Positions 8,478-16,655 of a stretch of DNA of 64,000 nt are shown here, piece after piece. The position numbers were made by a program, and so were the translations under genes. The notes under the pieces are model-generated. The model saw nothing but the letters and a program-made list of their open reading frames with translations. It was not told the origin of the DNA and made no database searches. This stretch comes from VFKU01 sp964620045 (GTDB lineage Bacteria > Hydrogenedentota > Hydrogenedentia > Hydrogenedentales > GCA-2746185), in assembly GCA_964620045.1 (NCBI GenBank), contig CAZUJL010000016.1, positions 1 to 64,000 of the forward strand. Reading direction: 5' to 3'. Every line of letters begins with the position of its first letter. The stretch's first letter is position 1.

Positions 8478-10733
8478 ATGCCGTTTAATCCGGCCCGCAT
8501 ACGCCGCGCGCTGCATGATGCCGTCGACCAATCGCACGCACCCGGCGCGGTGCTGTACATCGGCGATATCGAGCACGAACATTTCTTTGAAGCTACGGGC
8601 TCACGCCAACGCTTTCCGTATGACCGTCCACTTCGGCCGGATACACTTTTTGATCTCGCGTCGCTGACCAAAGTCATCGCGACGGCGACAGCCGTAATGA
8701 AGTTGCGCGATGCGGGCAAATTTCAGCTCGGCGATTCGATCGCGGATCATGTGCCGATTCCCGAATTCCGCTCGATGACGATCGAGAACCTGCTGACGCA
8801 CACCTCCGGACTTATTGCGCACAAGCGGTACTTCGAAACCGAGACGACCGTCGACGCGATGCTCGCGCGCTACGCGAAGGAAGGCATCGAGGCGCCGCCG
8901 AACACGCGCCATGAGTATTCCGACGCGGGATTCATTCTGCTGGGCAAGCTGATCGAGTTGTCCGCGCGCGACACGCTGGATGCGTACTGCATGCGCGAAA
9001 TTTTCGAACCGCTCGGCATGACGCGCACGGCGTTTCGTCCGCCCGAAGCGTGGCGCGGCAACTGCGCCGCCACCGAAGACGACCCCTGGCGCGGGCGCAT
9101 GCTGGTGGGCGAAGTGCACGACGAGAACGCGGCGGCCGTCGGCGGCGTCAGCGGACAGGCGGGCGTATTTTCCACGGCCGAGGACATTGCGCGTTTTTGC
9201 CGGTCGCTGCTGCGCGGCGAAGTGCTGCCCGCAGCCACCGTGGACGAGATGATCCGCCTGGATCGCATGCCGATTTATCCCTGGCAGGGGTTGGCGTGGG
9301 AGATTGATCCGTGGTCCAGCAAGAAGGGCGGATTCCTGCCGTCGCGCGCGGCCTTTGGGCACACGGGATTTACCGGGACTTCCTTGTGGATTGATCGCAC
9401 CAGCGGATTGTTTGTCATTCTGCTGAGCAACACGGTCCATCCGACACGCGAGAACCGCGGTAGCGAGACTTTGCGCCGCGTGATTCACCAGGCCATTGCC
9501 GAGGAGTTTTTCCCGCCGACGTCGAACACGCACACCGGCCTCGACCGGCTGATCCGCGAGAACTACCGGGCGATCGAGAACCGGCAGATTGCGCTGCTGA
9601 CGAACCATTCCGCCGTCGACCAGCGCGGCAAGCACATTCTCGATAGCCTGGTGTACGCGAAGAATATGACGATTAAGACCATCTACACCCCGGAGCACGG
9701 TCTGCGCGGCGAGGCGGAGGCGGGCGAGAAAGTGGCGGGGCAGGTGGGTCCGGTGCCCGTGGTGAGTCTTTATGGCGAGAAAAAAGAACCATCGCGCGAG
9801 GAATTGAAAGGCGTCGATCTGTTTTTAGTCGATCTGCAGGATGTCGGTGCGCGGTTTTACACCTATCCGGCCACAATGCGCGCGTGCCTGGCGGCGTGTG
9901 CGGCGGCGCGCGTGCCCGTGCTGGTGCTTGATCGGCCGAATCCGCTCGGCGGCGTGATTTCAGAAGGCCCCATCGCGTTGGAGACGACCAACCTCATATC
10001 GGCCGCCACCGTGCCGTGCCGCCACGGGATGACGCTGGGCGAGCTTGCGATGTGGTTCCAGCAGCATGACCCAAAGGCGCGCGGCGTGAACCTCAGCGTG
10101 AACTGGCTGGACAACTGGCCGACGGTGCGGCTGTTTAGCGAATGCGCGCTGCCGTGGGTGCCGCCGTCGCCGAACCTGCCGACGCCGGAGATCGCGTTGC
10201 TGTATTCGGGCATGTGCCTGTTCGAGGGCACGAACCTGAATGAAGGCCGTGGCACGGATACGCCGTTTGGGATTGTGGGTGCGCCGTGGCTAAACGCGCA
10301 GGCGGTTGTGGACCGTGTGGCGGCGGCAGATATCGCGGGTGTGGAGCTGGAAGCCGTGTATTACGTGCCCAAAAGCATCCCCGGCAAGGCGGCGAGCCCT
10401 CGGTATCAGGATCAAAGCTGCCAGGGGATTCGTGTGCGTGTGACGCATGCGGATTCGGTGCGTCCGTTTACGGTCGCCGTCGCGATGATGGTGGCGTTGC
10501 GCGAGACACATCCCAATGACTTCAAGCTCGACGGATCGCCGCCGTTTGACCTGTTGGCCGGAGGGCCGGATCTGCGCACGCGCATCGAGGCCGGGCACCG
10601 CGCCACCGACATTGTGCAGGGCCTTTCCGCCAGCCTCGTGGCCTACGACGCCGAGCGGCCGCGATTGTACGACTCCACCGGCGTGCCGCTCGAAGTCCTC
10701 GCTCAGGCCGCGGCGGGTTTGTCGGCCTTATAA
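8478..10733 (+). CDS. Serine hydrolase (beta-lactamase fold) fused to NamZ-type DUF1343 muramidase
   Basis: Two-domain protein of 751 residues. Residues about 1-345 are a class C beta-lactamase-fold serine hydrolase with SLTK (Ser62, Lys65), YSD (Tyr147) and HTG (295-297). Residues about 355-751 are a DUF1343 domain with the TPEHGLRG motif near 404-411. DUF1343 is the family of NamZ, the exo-beta-N-acetylmuramidase (GH171) that takes MurNAc from glycan ends. In Bacillus subtilis separate amiE (a beta-lactamase-like muramyl amidase) and namZ genes sit in one MurNAc cluster, so a joined amidase-muramidase is a reasonable inference; an esterase-type N-domain cannot be excluded. GGGGAGG stands 6 nt before the ATG. 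No signal peptide is visible, unlike the secreted Bacillus enzymes, which suggests cytoplasmic action on imported fragments. Its 3' end overlaps a convergent small gene by 31 nt. Confidence 0.85.
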   Translation: MPFNPARIRRALHDAVDQSHAPGAVLYIGDIEHEHFFEATGSRQRFPYDRPLRPDTLFDLASLTKVIATATAVMKLRDAGKFQLGDSIADHVPIPEFRSMTIENLLTHTSGLIAHKRYFETETTVDAMLARYAKEGIEAPPNTRHEYSDAGFILLGKLIELSARDTLDAYCMREIFEPLGMTRTAFRPPEAWRGNCAATEDDPWRGRMLVGEVHDENAAAVGGVSGQAGVFSTAEDIARFCRSLLRGEVLPAATVDEMIRLDRMPIYPWQGLAWEIDPWSSKKGGFLPSRAAFGHTGFTGTSLWIDRTSGLFVILLSNTVHPTRENRGSETLRRVIHQAIAEEFFPPTSNTHTGLDRLIRENYRAIENRQIALLTNHSAVDQRGKHILDSLVYAKNMTIKTIYTPEHGLRGEAEAGEKVAGQVGPVPVVSLYGEKKEPSREELKGVDLFLVDLQDVGARFYTYPATMRACLAACAAARVPVLVLDRPNPLGGVISEGPIALETTNLISAATVPCRHGMTLGELAMWFQQHDPKARGVNLSVNWLDNWPTVRLFSECALPWVPPSPNLPTPEIALLYSGMCLFEGTNLNEGRGTDTPFGIVGAPWLNAQAVVDRVAAADIAGVELEAVYYVPKSIPGKAASPRYQDQSCQGIRVRVTHADSVRPFTVAVAMMVALRETHPNDFKLDGSPPFDLLAGGPDLRTRIEAGHRATDIVQGLSASLVAYDAERPRLYDSTGVPLEVLAQAAAGLSAL

Positions 10734-10903
10734 ACGACCGTGTAAATCAGGTCGCCGGAGCGTGCGCGGCTGTCGGCTTCGTGGCTCAGCATGGTGTTGA
10801 TGCTCGCCACTTGCACTTGCTGCGCGACGACCCAGTCGTTCACCGTCTTGTCCAGTTCCGCCGTGCGATCTTCGTAACCCTTGAACGTTTTCACGAACAT
10901 CAT
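10703..10903 (-). CDS. Small conserved-looking protein, Cse60-like
   Basis: 66-residue protein beginning MMFVKTFKGYEDRTAELDKTVNDW and ending in a DLIYTVVYKAD strand. The pattern of a short beta strand, one long amphipathic helix, then one or two strands resembles the small sporulation-associated Cse60 family, but the match is from memory and weak. GGGAGGG lies about 9 nt upstream of the ATG at 10903. It follows the dprA-like gene by 23 nt on the same strand, so the two are probably co-transcribed. Its last 31 nt overlap the 3' end of the convergent NamZ fusion gene. No function assigned. Confidence 0.65.
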   Translation of the reverse strand: MMFVKTFKGYEDRTAELDKTVNDWVVAQQVQVASINTMLSHEADSRARSGDLIYTVVYKADKPAAA

Positions 10904-10926
10904 TTCGAGACGCCCTCCCAAGGTTC

Positions 10927-11877
10927 CTAAAAGAGTTTCTGTTGCGTAGGTTCTTCCGCAGTCGTGGCCTGCCAGATGCTCTCCAAATGATCCTCGTCCA
11001 GCCGTCCCGCCGGGCCGAGCAGCGGTTTTGCGCCCGCTTGCTGCAGCCCGCGGCCCGTGCCGCGGGCGTCCACTCCGGGATATACCAACGCCGGCTTGTG
11101 TTGATTCATTGCATCCTGCCCGGTTTTTGCGCTGCCGCCCGGGCTGCCCGGCTCGATGACGCATACGAGCCGCGAGAGGGCCGCAATGAGTTCGTTGCGC
11201 GCGACGGCGGCCCCGACGGACCACGGCGCATCGGGCAGGAAGGGGCTCACGAGTGCGGCGCGCCCATCTTCGATCGCGGTGGCCAGCGGGCCGCTCGCGC
11301 GATAGGTGAGCAGGCCTTGCGGCAGCGTGACAATGGTCGCGCCGCCGGCTTCGAGCGCGGTCGCGTGGGCCGCGGTGTCGATGCCCTGCGCGCCGCCGCT
11401 AACCACCACGCGTCGATGGGTGGTGAGCCATCGGGCGCATAAGGTCGCGAGGGTAATGCCTGCTTCGGACGGCGTACGTGACCCAACCACGCCGCCGGCA
11501 TCGCGCGCGAACAGCTCAGCATCGCCGAGAATCGCCAGGAAGGGCGGCGCAGTCTTGTCCATCGCGGCAAGGAGCGCGGCGGGGTAGTCGGCATCGGTCA
11601 CGGCATAAAATTGCGCGCCGGATTGCTGCACGCGGTTTACCAGCCGTGCGGACCGTTCGAGGTCGTCTTCGGTGATTTTCGTAAGGGCTACGATCAGCCG
11701 CTCAAGCCCCGCTGGAAATGTAGTCGCGAGTTCTTCTCTTGACCGTCCAGCGAAGTCGGTGGGGCGGGCTTGTTGCCCGGCCAGCCACTGGAGCCACCGC
11801 GTCAGCGTGCGTGCGCCAATGCCGTCCTGCGCGTGCAGCGCAAGGATGAGCGCGAGGTCGGGTGTGGTCATGGCCAT
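10927..11877 (-). CDS. dprA: DprA-like DNA-processing protein
   Basis: 316-residue member of the DprA/Smf family, which in transformable bacteria loads RecA on incoming single-stranded DNA. Hallmarks: a helical N-terminus (ILALHAQDGIGARTLTRWL), YPAALLAAMDKTAPPFLAILGD, then VVGSRTPSEAG and the SGGAQGIDTAAHATAL loop, here with SGGAQGID instead of the more usual SGxARGID. The Rossmann-like core ends near residue 255. The C-terminal DML1/winged-helix part is short or absent, which is common. The start is the first of two close ATGs. This may be a divergent paralogue rather than the main competence dprA; it sits inside the salvage region on the opposite strand. Confidence 0.8.
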   Translation of the reverse strand: MAMTTPDLALILALHAQDGIGARTLTRWLQWLAGQQARPTDFAGRSREELATTFPAGLERLIVALTKITEDDLERSARLVNRVQQSGAQFYAVTDADYPAALLAAMDKTAPPFLAILGDAELFARDAGGVVGSRTPSEAGITLATLCARWLTTHRRVVVSGGAQGIDTAAHATALEAGGATIVTLPQGLLTYRASGPLATAIEDGRAALVSPFLPDAPWSVGAAVARNELIAALSRLVCVIEPGSPGGSAKTGQDAMNQHKPALVYPGVDARGTGRGLQQAGAKPLLGPAGRLDEDHLESIWQATTAEEPTQQKLF

Positions 11878-11964
11878 GCCGGGAAAGTCCCCGCGCGCTT
11901 ATAGCACAGGCTGGAAACGCGCGCTAGGTGCGGGACGATTGCGATAAGGATTACGATAAAGAAC

Positions 11965-13242
11965 ATGGGGGCGTTTCCGAAAGATTTCCTGTGGGGCACG
12001 GCGCAGTCCGGCCATTCCATCGAAGGCGGCAATTTCGCCAGCGACTGGTGGCGGTGGGAGCAGCGCGCCGGGCGTGTGGCGGGCCGCGCTACGTCGGAAG
12101 AGGCCGCGCATTTTCTCGAGAATTACCACAAGGACCTCGACCTCGCGCGCGACCTTGGCCACAACGCGTTCCTGTTTTCGCTGGAGTGGAGCCGGATTCA
12201 GCCTGAGCCGGATACCTTCGACGAGGCCGCGATCGAAGTCTACCGTGGCATTTTTGACGCGCTGCGGAAGCGCAATTTGGAGCCGATCTGCGCGCTGCAC
12301 CATGTGACGCTGCCGCGCTGGTTCGTGGAGCGTTATGGCTGGCACCATGCGGAAGCCGCCGCGAAATTTCGGAATTATGCCACGCGCGTGATTACGGAAT
12401 TCGCGCCGGTGTGCCGCTGGTGGCTGCCGATTCGTGAGCCTGAGCACCTGCTGAGCATGGCGTACTACGCGCGCCGATGGCCAGGGCCAGAGCGCGGATG
12501 GATGCGTGCACATGCGGCGCGCCGCAACATGGTCCGCGCGCATGCGGAGGCCTATAAGGCGATCCACGCCGCGCGCGAGGATGCGATGGTGGGCGCGAGC
12601 GTGCTTGCGCGGCGCTTTTTCCCGGCGGACGAACATAGCCCCTGGGACGTTCGCGCTTGCATGCGCGAGACGGAGCGGTGCAACCATGCTTTTGTGCGCT
12701 CGGTGACGGTGGGCGACGGCGCGACGGGTGTGCAACGCGAATGTGCGAACACGGCCGACTTCATCGGCGTGGCGTACTATGGCCGCGAGCGTTTGCGGTT
12801 TGCGCTGTCTCCGCAGGCGCGGTTTGCCCGGGCGAGCAATGTGCAGGGACGCATCGTGAATGGTCCCGTTTTTGAATCAGACCCCGACGGCCTTGTGGAC
12901 GTGCTTCGCGAGCTGAGCGCGTACAAATGCCCGTTGATCATTGCGGGGAATGGTGTCGGCGCGGAAGACGACACGGTGCGGTGCCGGTACCTCACCGAAC
13001 ACATCACGGCCGCGTGGCGTGCGCGCGAGGAGGGACTCGATATGCGCGGCTATTTCCACCGCGCGCTGCTGGATGGCTTCGAGTGGCACGAGGGCTACAG
13101 CGCGCCATACGGACTGGTGCACGTCGAGCGGCCGAGGCAGGCGCGCCGCGCCAAGCCGAGCGCGGCCGTTTTCCGCGAGATCATCAAGACCGGTACAATG
13201 GCGCCCGCGGCCACCGAGCGCCGCACCCGGGGGAAAAAATGA
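11965..13242 (+). CDS. GH1-fold glycosidase-like protein lacking the catalytic nucleophile
   Basis: 425-residue protein with the complete GH1 (beta-glucosidase family) layout: FPKDFLWGTAQSGHSIEGG at the start, FSLEWSRIQPEPDTFDEAAI, ALHHVTLPRWF, then LDMRGYFHRALLDGFEWHEGYSAPYGLVHV near the end. Two active-site changes stand out. The acid/base motif NEP is REP (Arg157-Glu158-Pro159), keeping the acid/base Glu. The nucleophile motif TENG reads AGNG (Ala327-Gly328), so the nucleophile Glu is Gly; the codon at 12946 is GGG. No signal peptide. The gene is first in an operon with the kinase-MurQ fusion (4-nt overlap), spoIID and anmK, so an amino-sugar glycan or disaccharide is the likely ligand. 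It is either a non-catalytic binding protein, a synthase-like enzyme or one using substrate-assisted catalysis. Confidence 0.88.
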   Translation: MGAFPKDFLWGTAQSGHSIEGGNFASDWWRWEQRAGRVAGRATSEEAAHFLENYHKDLDLARDLGHNAFLFSLEWSRIQPEPDTFDEAAIEVYRGIFDALRKRNLEPICALHHVTLPRWFVERYGWHHAEAAAKFRNYATRVITEFAPVCRWWLPIREPEHLLSMAYYARRWPGPERGWMRAHAARRNMVRAHAEAYKAIHAAREDAMVGASVLARRFFPADEHSPWDVRACMRETERCNHAFVRSVTVGDGATGVQRECANTADFIGVAYYGRERLRFALSPQARFARASNVQGRIVNGPVFESDPDGLVDVLRELSAYKCPLIIAGNGVGAEDDTVRCRYLTEHITAAWRAREEGLDMRGYFHRALLDGFEWHEGYSAPYGLVHVERPRQARRAKPSAAVFREIIKTGTMAPAATERRTRGKK

Positions 13243-15044
13243 GCGCCATCCTCGCCATCGACGGCGGCGGCACCCGCACGCGCGCGGGGCTTTATGACGA
13301 ACAGGGCAAGCTTTTGGCTGAGGCCGAGGGCGATGCGACGAATCTGTCGATGAATTCCAGTCAGAAAGTCGTGCAGATCATTACTGGTCTTGCGAAATCC
13401 TTAACCGCAAAGAACGCAAAGACGATATCTACCGTTGTCGCTGGGATTTCAGGTGCGGGGCGTACCGGTAAAGCACAAGAAGTAGCCAGTGGACTCGCGA
13501 AAGCCCTCGGCACCACCGACGTCGCGGTTTGTAGCGATGCGCACATGCTGTCCTGGGCGAATCTCGATGCTGATCATCCCATTCTTGTTATCGCGGGCAC
13601 CGGCTCGGTGGTGATTACGCGCCGCAGCGATGGTTCGCGCGTGGTGACCGGCGGGTACGGTCCGGTGCTTGGCGATGAAGGCGGTGCGTATCGACTGGCA
13701 CTTGAAGGAATTCGGTGGGCCGACGAAGACGAAGAACTGAAAAAGCGTCTGGTGGATGCTTCCGCAACGGGTAGTCTTCCAAATTTGTTTCAGTGGATCG
13801 TGCGCGTTGCGCCGAGTGAAGTGGCGACGCTTGCGGCGGAGGTGACTGCTGCAGCCGAAGGAGGCAATCGCGGTGCGAAGACCGCGGTTGCAGTGCAGGC
13901 GCGAAAACTGGCTGAACTCGCGTGGCACGGACTTGAGCGTGCGGGTGTCAAATCAAATCCGTTGACCATGCTCGTAACGGGCGGACTGATGGAGTCCAAG
14001 CTATACCGGGAAGCCTTTGCGCACGAAGCGGCGCGAACGGGAAAAGTGAAGGTTGATAGCCCGACGCTGGTGGGTCATCGTGCGGCACTGGAAATCCGGC
14101 GCATGCCTGCCGATGCGAAGTTTGTCGGTCGCCCGCAGAAAAATATGCCGCAGCAGTCCGCTGGAAACGGCACCGAGGGCGTATCGGAACACGGCGACCT
14201 GGATGCGAATTCTACTGCGGACATTTCGGTCACGATGTCCATGGCTGAAACCATGTCGTTGAGTCAACTGGTACACCAAAAAAATTTCATTGGGTCCGCG
14301 ATCGACGCTGCGGCCGCCTGTCTCCGCGCGGGTGGACGGATTATCTATACAGGCGCAGGCACAAGCGGGCGGTTGGGCGTGCTGGATGCCTCGGAATGCC
14401 CGCCGACCTTTGGGGTGGCAGCGGATCGCGTGATTGGGCTGATTGCGGGCGGCGACAAGGCCCTGCGGCACAGCATTGAGGGTGCGGAGGACGATGCCGG
14501 GGCGGGCGGGCGCGATATCGATGCGATCACGCCGAAAGTTGGTAAGAACGATATTGTCATCGGCATTACGGCTTCGGGCACGACGCCGTATGCGCTGGGC
14601 GCGATTGATCGCGGCAAGGCGCTGGGCGCGAAGACGGCGCTGGTGTGCTGCAATCCCGCACCGCTGGATCGTGCTGACATCGTGATCGCGCTGGATACGG
14701 GCCCAGAAGTGTTGCCGGGTTCGACGCGATTGAAAGCCGGCACGGCGACGAAAATGGTGCTCAACCAAATCTCGACCGGCGCGATGGCGAAGGCGGGATA
14801 TGTGTTCGAGGGGCGCATGGTGGGCGTGCAGCCTTCCAACAAGAAGCTTCGCCAGCGGTGCATCCGCATCATCGCGGAGTTGACCAAGGAAGACGCCGCG
14901 CGTGCGGAACAACGTCTCGACGAAACGAAGGGCTCCATTCGCCTCGCGGTGCTGATGGCGCGCAAGGGGTTTTCGCTGACCGAAGCTCAGCGCCGATTGG
15001 ATGCGTGCCGGGGCGTGCTTCGCGATGCGCTGGAGATGAAGTAA
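13239..15044 (+). CDS. murQ: Amino-sugar kinase fused to MurNAc-6-phosphate etherase
   Basis: 601-residue fusion. Residues 1 to about 290 form a BadF/BadG-type sugar kinase (AIDGGGTRTRAGLY phosphate loop, VIAGTGSVV, GYGPVLGDEGGAY, MLVTGGLM), the family of the Clostridium MurNAc/GlcNAc kinase MurK. Residues about 311-601 are MurQ, an SIS-fold lyase that splits the lactyl ether of MurNAc-6-phosphate: GRIIYTGAGTSGRLGVLDASECPPTFG, IEGAED and GSTRLKAGTATKMVLNQISTGAM. Glu386 and Glu417 match the two E. coli MurQ catalytic glutamates in motif and spacing (31). The start is the ATG at 13239, overlapping the GH1-like stop (ATGA) after a GGGGGA tract. An earlier in-frame stretch from 12927 lies over the GH1 gene and is not used. 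The fusion would convert MurNAc to GlcNAc-6-phosphate and lactate in one polypeptide. Residues 56-61 (TAKNAK) coincide with a repeat-like DNA stretch. Confidence 0.92.
   Translation: MSAILAIDGGGTRTRAGLYDEQGKLLAEAEGDATNLSMNSSQKVVQIITGLAKSLTAKNAKTISTVVAGISGAGRTGKAQEVASGLAKALGTTDVAVCSDAHMLSWANLDADHPILVIAGTGSVVITRRSDGSRVVTGGYGPVLGDEGGAYRLALEGIRWADEDEELKKRLVDASATGSLPNLFQWIVRVAPSEVATLAAEVTAAAEGGNRGAKTAVAVQARKLAELAWHGLERAGVKSNPLTMLVTGGLMESKLYREAFAHEAARTGKVKVDSPTLVGHRAALEIRRMPADAKFVGRPQKNMPQQSAGNGTEGVSEHGDLDANSTADISVTMSMAETMSLSQLVHQKNFIGSAIDAAAACLRAGGRIIYTGAGTSGRLGVLDASECPPTFGVAADRVIGLIAGGDKALRHSIEGAEDDAGAGGRDIDAITPKVGKNDIVIGITASGTTPYALGAIDRGKALGAKTALVCCNPAPLDRADIVIALDTGPEVLPGSTRLKAGTATKMVLNQISTGAMAKAGYVFEGRMVGVQPSNKKLRQRCIRIIAELTKEDAARAEQRLDETKGSIRLAVLMARKGFSLTEAQRRLDACRGVLRDALEMK
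13401..13423 (+). repeat. Repeat-like ACCGCAAAGAACGCAAAG stretch inside the kinase coding region
   Basis: The bases read TTAACCGCAAAGAACGCAAA, a sequence type familiar as a short intergenic repeat in many bacterial genomes. Here it is translated in frame as LTAKNAK within the kinase domain, in a likely surface loop between helix and strand. Whether it is a true captured repeat requires a genome-wide count. Confidence 0.4.
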
Positions 15045-16655
15045 ATGTTTTGGTCGGGAGGGTCGCGCTCCCGCGCGACCGGTGGGCGCTGGTTGCGGTC
15101 GCGTGGGAGCGCGACCCTCCCGTTTGCTGCGGCAGCTCTTATTTCTCTGGCGAGTTTTGCTCAGCAGGCTCCGACTATTCAGTTCGCCACCGAACCGGTA
15201 CGTGTGCTGCTCGCGGCCGATGTGGCGACGGTGACCGTGCGGAGCGACGGCCCGATCATCCTCGATCCCGGCCGTACCCATCGCGAAATACCGGCGGGTC
15301 GCTATACGCTGCGCGCGAGTTCGCCCGTGCCGCCGGCGACGATGTATCACTTGTTCGCGAAGACCTTTCCACCCGATCAGGTTGCTGCGCGGGATGCGTG
15401 GATCGCGGAGCGGCGCGCCGAAGGCTTCGATCCACAAGTCGCGACGCTGGGCAAACGCATAGCGGCCGAAGGACGCACGCTGGACACACGCGTGGATTGG
15501 GTTTCGCTGGCCCGCGAATCGACGGCGTCCGCCGCCGAGGCGCGGCGCAAACAGCTTGTGCAGCGTGGGTATTCGCCGTGGATTCAACAGCAATTCACCG
15601 CGCCCGGCCAGGGCTTTGTGCAGGTGCTCGGCGCGGATGGCGCCGCCATTGTGTCGCTGCAGGCGCCGCTGGCGATCGATGGCGCGGCGCCGATTGAAGT
15701 CGCCGAGGTGCAGTCGAATTATTGGGGCGGCAAGCCGCGCACGCTTTCGTTTGATGGGCGGATCGACGTGCGCATCAGCGACACCGCGAAGCTCGACGTG
15801 ATCGAAACGCTGCCGATCGAAGAGTATCTGCGCGGCGTGCTACCGGCGGAGATGAGCGCGTCATGGCCGGAAGAAGCACTCAAGGCGCAGGCGGTGGCGG
15901 CGCGCAGCGACGTGGTCGCTGGACTCGGCGGACGGAACGCGCTCGAGGGGTTCGATTTTTTTGCGAACGAACAGTCGCGCGCGTACCTCGGCGTGACGGG
16001 GCATGCGCCCTCGACCGATGCCGCCGTGCAGGCCACCGCGGGCGAGATTCTGCGGCAGGATGGACGCGTGGCGCCGGCCGTATTTTCCGCGAATTGCGGG
16101 GGCTGGACGGAAAACAACGACACGGCGTGGTTCGGCCCGCCCGACGCGGCATTGCGCGGCGTACCGGATTTGGCGCGGGGGAGCACACGCAAGCACAACC
16201 CCGCGAAAATCGAGGACTGGCTGCAGCACAAGCCGGTAGCATTTTGCGCAGTTGACGAAACTTATTTCCGCTGGCAATACGTCTATTCCGAACCGGAACT
16301 ACGTGCTATCATCAGCAAGATCGTTACGGTCGGGCGGATTGAGGACATTGTCTTGGGTGAGCGTGGAGTGAGCGGCCGGCTGAAGTCCGTCACCATTCGC
16401 GGCAGTCAGAAGACCGAGACCATCCAAAAAGAATTGCCGATTCGTCGCGTGTTTGGCGGCTTGCCAAGCGCGATGTTCACCGTGCACAAATCCACGAAGG
16501 GCGGCGTTGCGCAATTTCAGTTTGTTGGCGGCGGCCGCGGGCACGGCGTGGGCATGTGTCAGCACGGCGCGCGCGGCATGGCGCTGCAGGGCGCGGGCTA
16601 CCGCGAAATCTTGAAGCACTATTATTCCGGCGTGTCGCTGGCGAGGTGCGAGTAA
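15045..16655 (+). CDS. SpoIID/LytB-domain protein, probable lytic transglycosylase
   Basis: 536-residue exported protein. A long basic leader is followed by a hydrophobic segment (LPFAAAALISLASFAQQ, about residues 26-42), a likely signal. The SpoIID domain occupies roughly residues 230-536: LPIEEYLRGVLPAEMSASWPEEALKAQAVAARS, then FSANCGGWTENND and the closing GRGHGVGMCQHGARGMA ... ILKHYYSG. SpoIID cleaves denuded glycan strands and leaves anhydro-MurNAc ends, which fits the AnmK gene directly downstream. The start ATG at 15045 follows the murQ stop at once and has GGAG 9 nt upstream inside murQ. The first 26 or so residues are encoded by a large inverted repeat (15055-15122), so the repeat has become part of the signal region. 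Confidence 0.88.
   Translation: MFWSGGSRSRATGGRWLRSRGSATLPFAAAALISLASFAQQAPTIQFATEPVRVLLAADVATVTVRSDGPIILDPGRTHREIPAGRYTLRASSPVPPATMYHLFAKTFPPDQVAARDAWIAERRAEGFDPQVATLGKRIAAEGRTLDTRVDWVSLARESTASAAEARRKQLVQRGYSPWIQQQFTAPGQGFVQVLGADGAAIVSLQAPLAIDGAAPIEVAEVQSNYWGGKPRTLSFDGRIDVRISDTAKLDVIETLPIEEYLRGVLPAEMSASWPEEALKAQAVAARSDVVAGLGGRNALEGFDFFANEQSRAYLGVTGHAPSTDAAVQATAGEILRQDGRVAPAVFSANCGGWTENNDTAWFGPPDAALRGVPDLARGSTRKHNPAKIEDWLQHKPVAFCAVDETYFRWQYVYSEPELRAIISKIVTVGRIEDIVLGERGVSGRLKSVTIRGSQKTETIQKELPIRRVFGGLPSAMFTVHKSTKGGVAQFQFVGGGRGHGVGMCQHGARGMALQGAGYREILKHYYSGVSLARCE
15055..15122. repeat. Inverted pair of REP-like elements within the spoIID start
   Basis: Two 26-bp arms (15055-15080 and 15097-15122) are inverted copies with one mismatch, separated by 16 bp. 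Each arm contains the unit GGTCGCG-N6-CGCGACC followed or preceded by CTCCC. A third copy stands at 26990-27013 between two unrelated genes, so this is a dispersed element. Confidence 0.75.

Noticed and set aside
7679..8719. Long minus-strand open frame across the gap and the NamZ fusion start
   Set aside because: It runs antisense through the Lys/Ala peptide gene, the terminator and the NamZ start, with low-complexity Arg/Pro/Cys composition and no ribosome site.
12927..13238. In-frame upstream extension of the kinase-MurQ fusion
   Set aside because: It overlaps the conserved C-terminus of the GH1-like gene in another frame; the ATG at 13239 with a GGGGGA tract and ATGA overlap is the natural start.
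14001..15593. 530-codon minus-strand open frame
   Set aside because: Antisense to the kinase-MurQ fusion and spoIID, which have full family motifs; composition is Arg/His-rich shadow.
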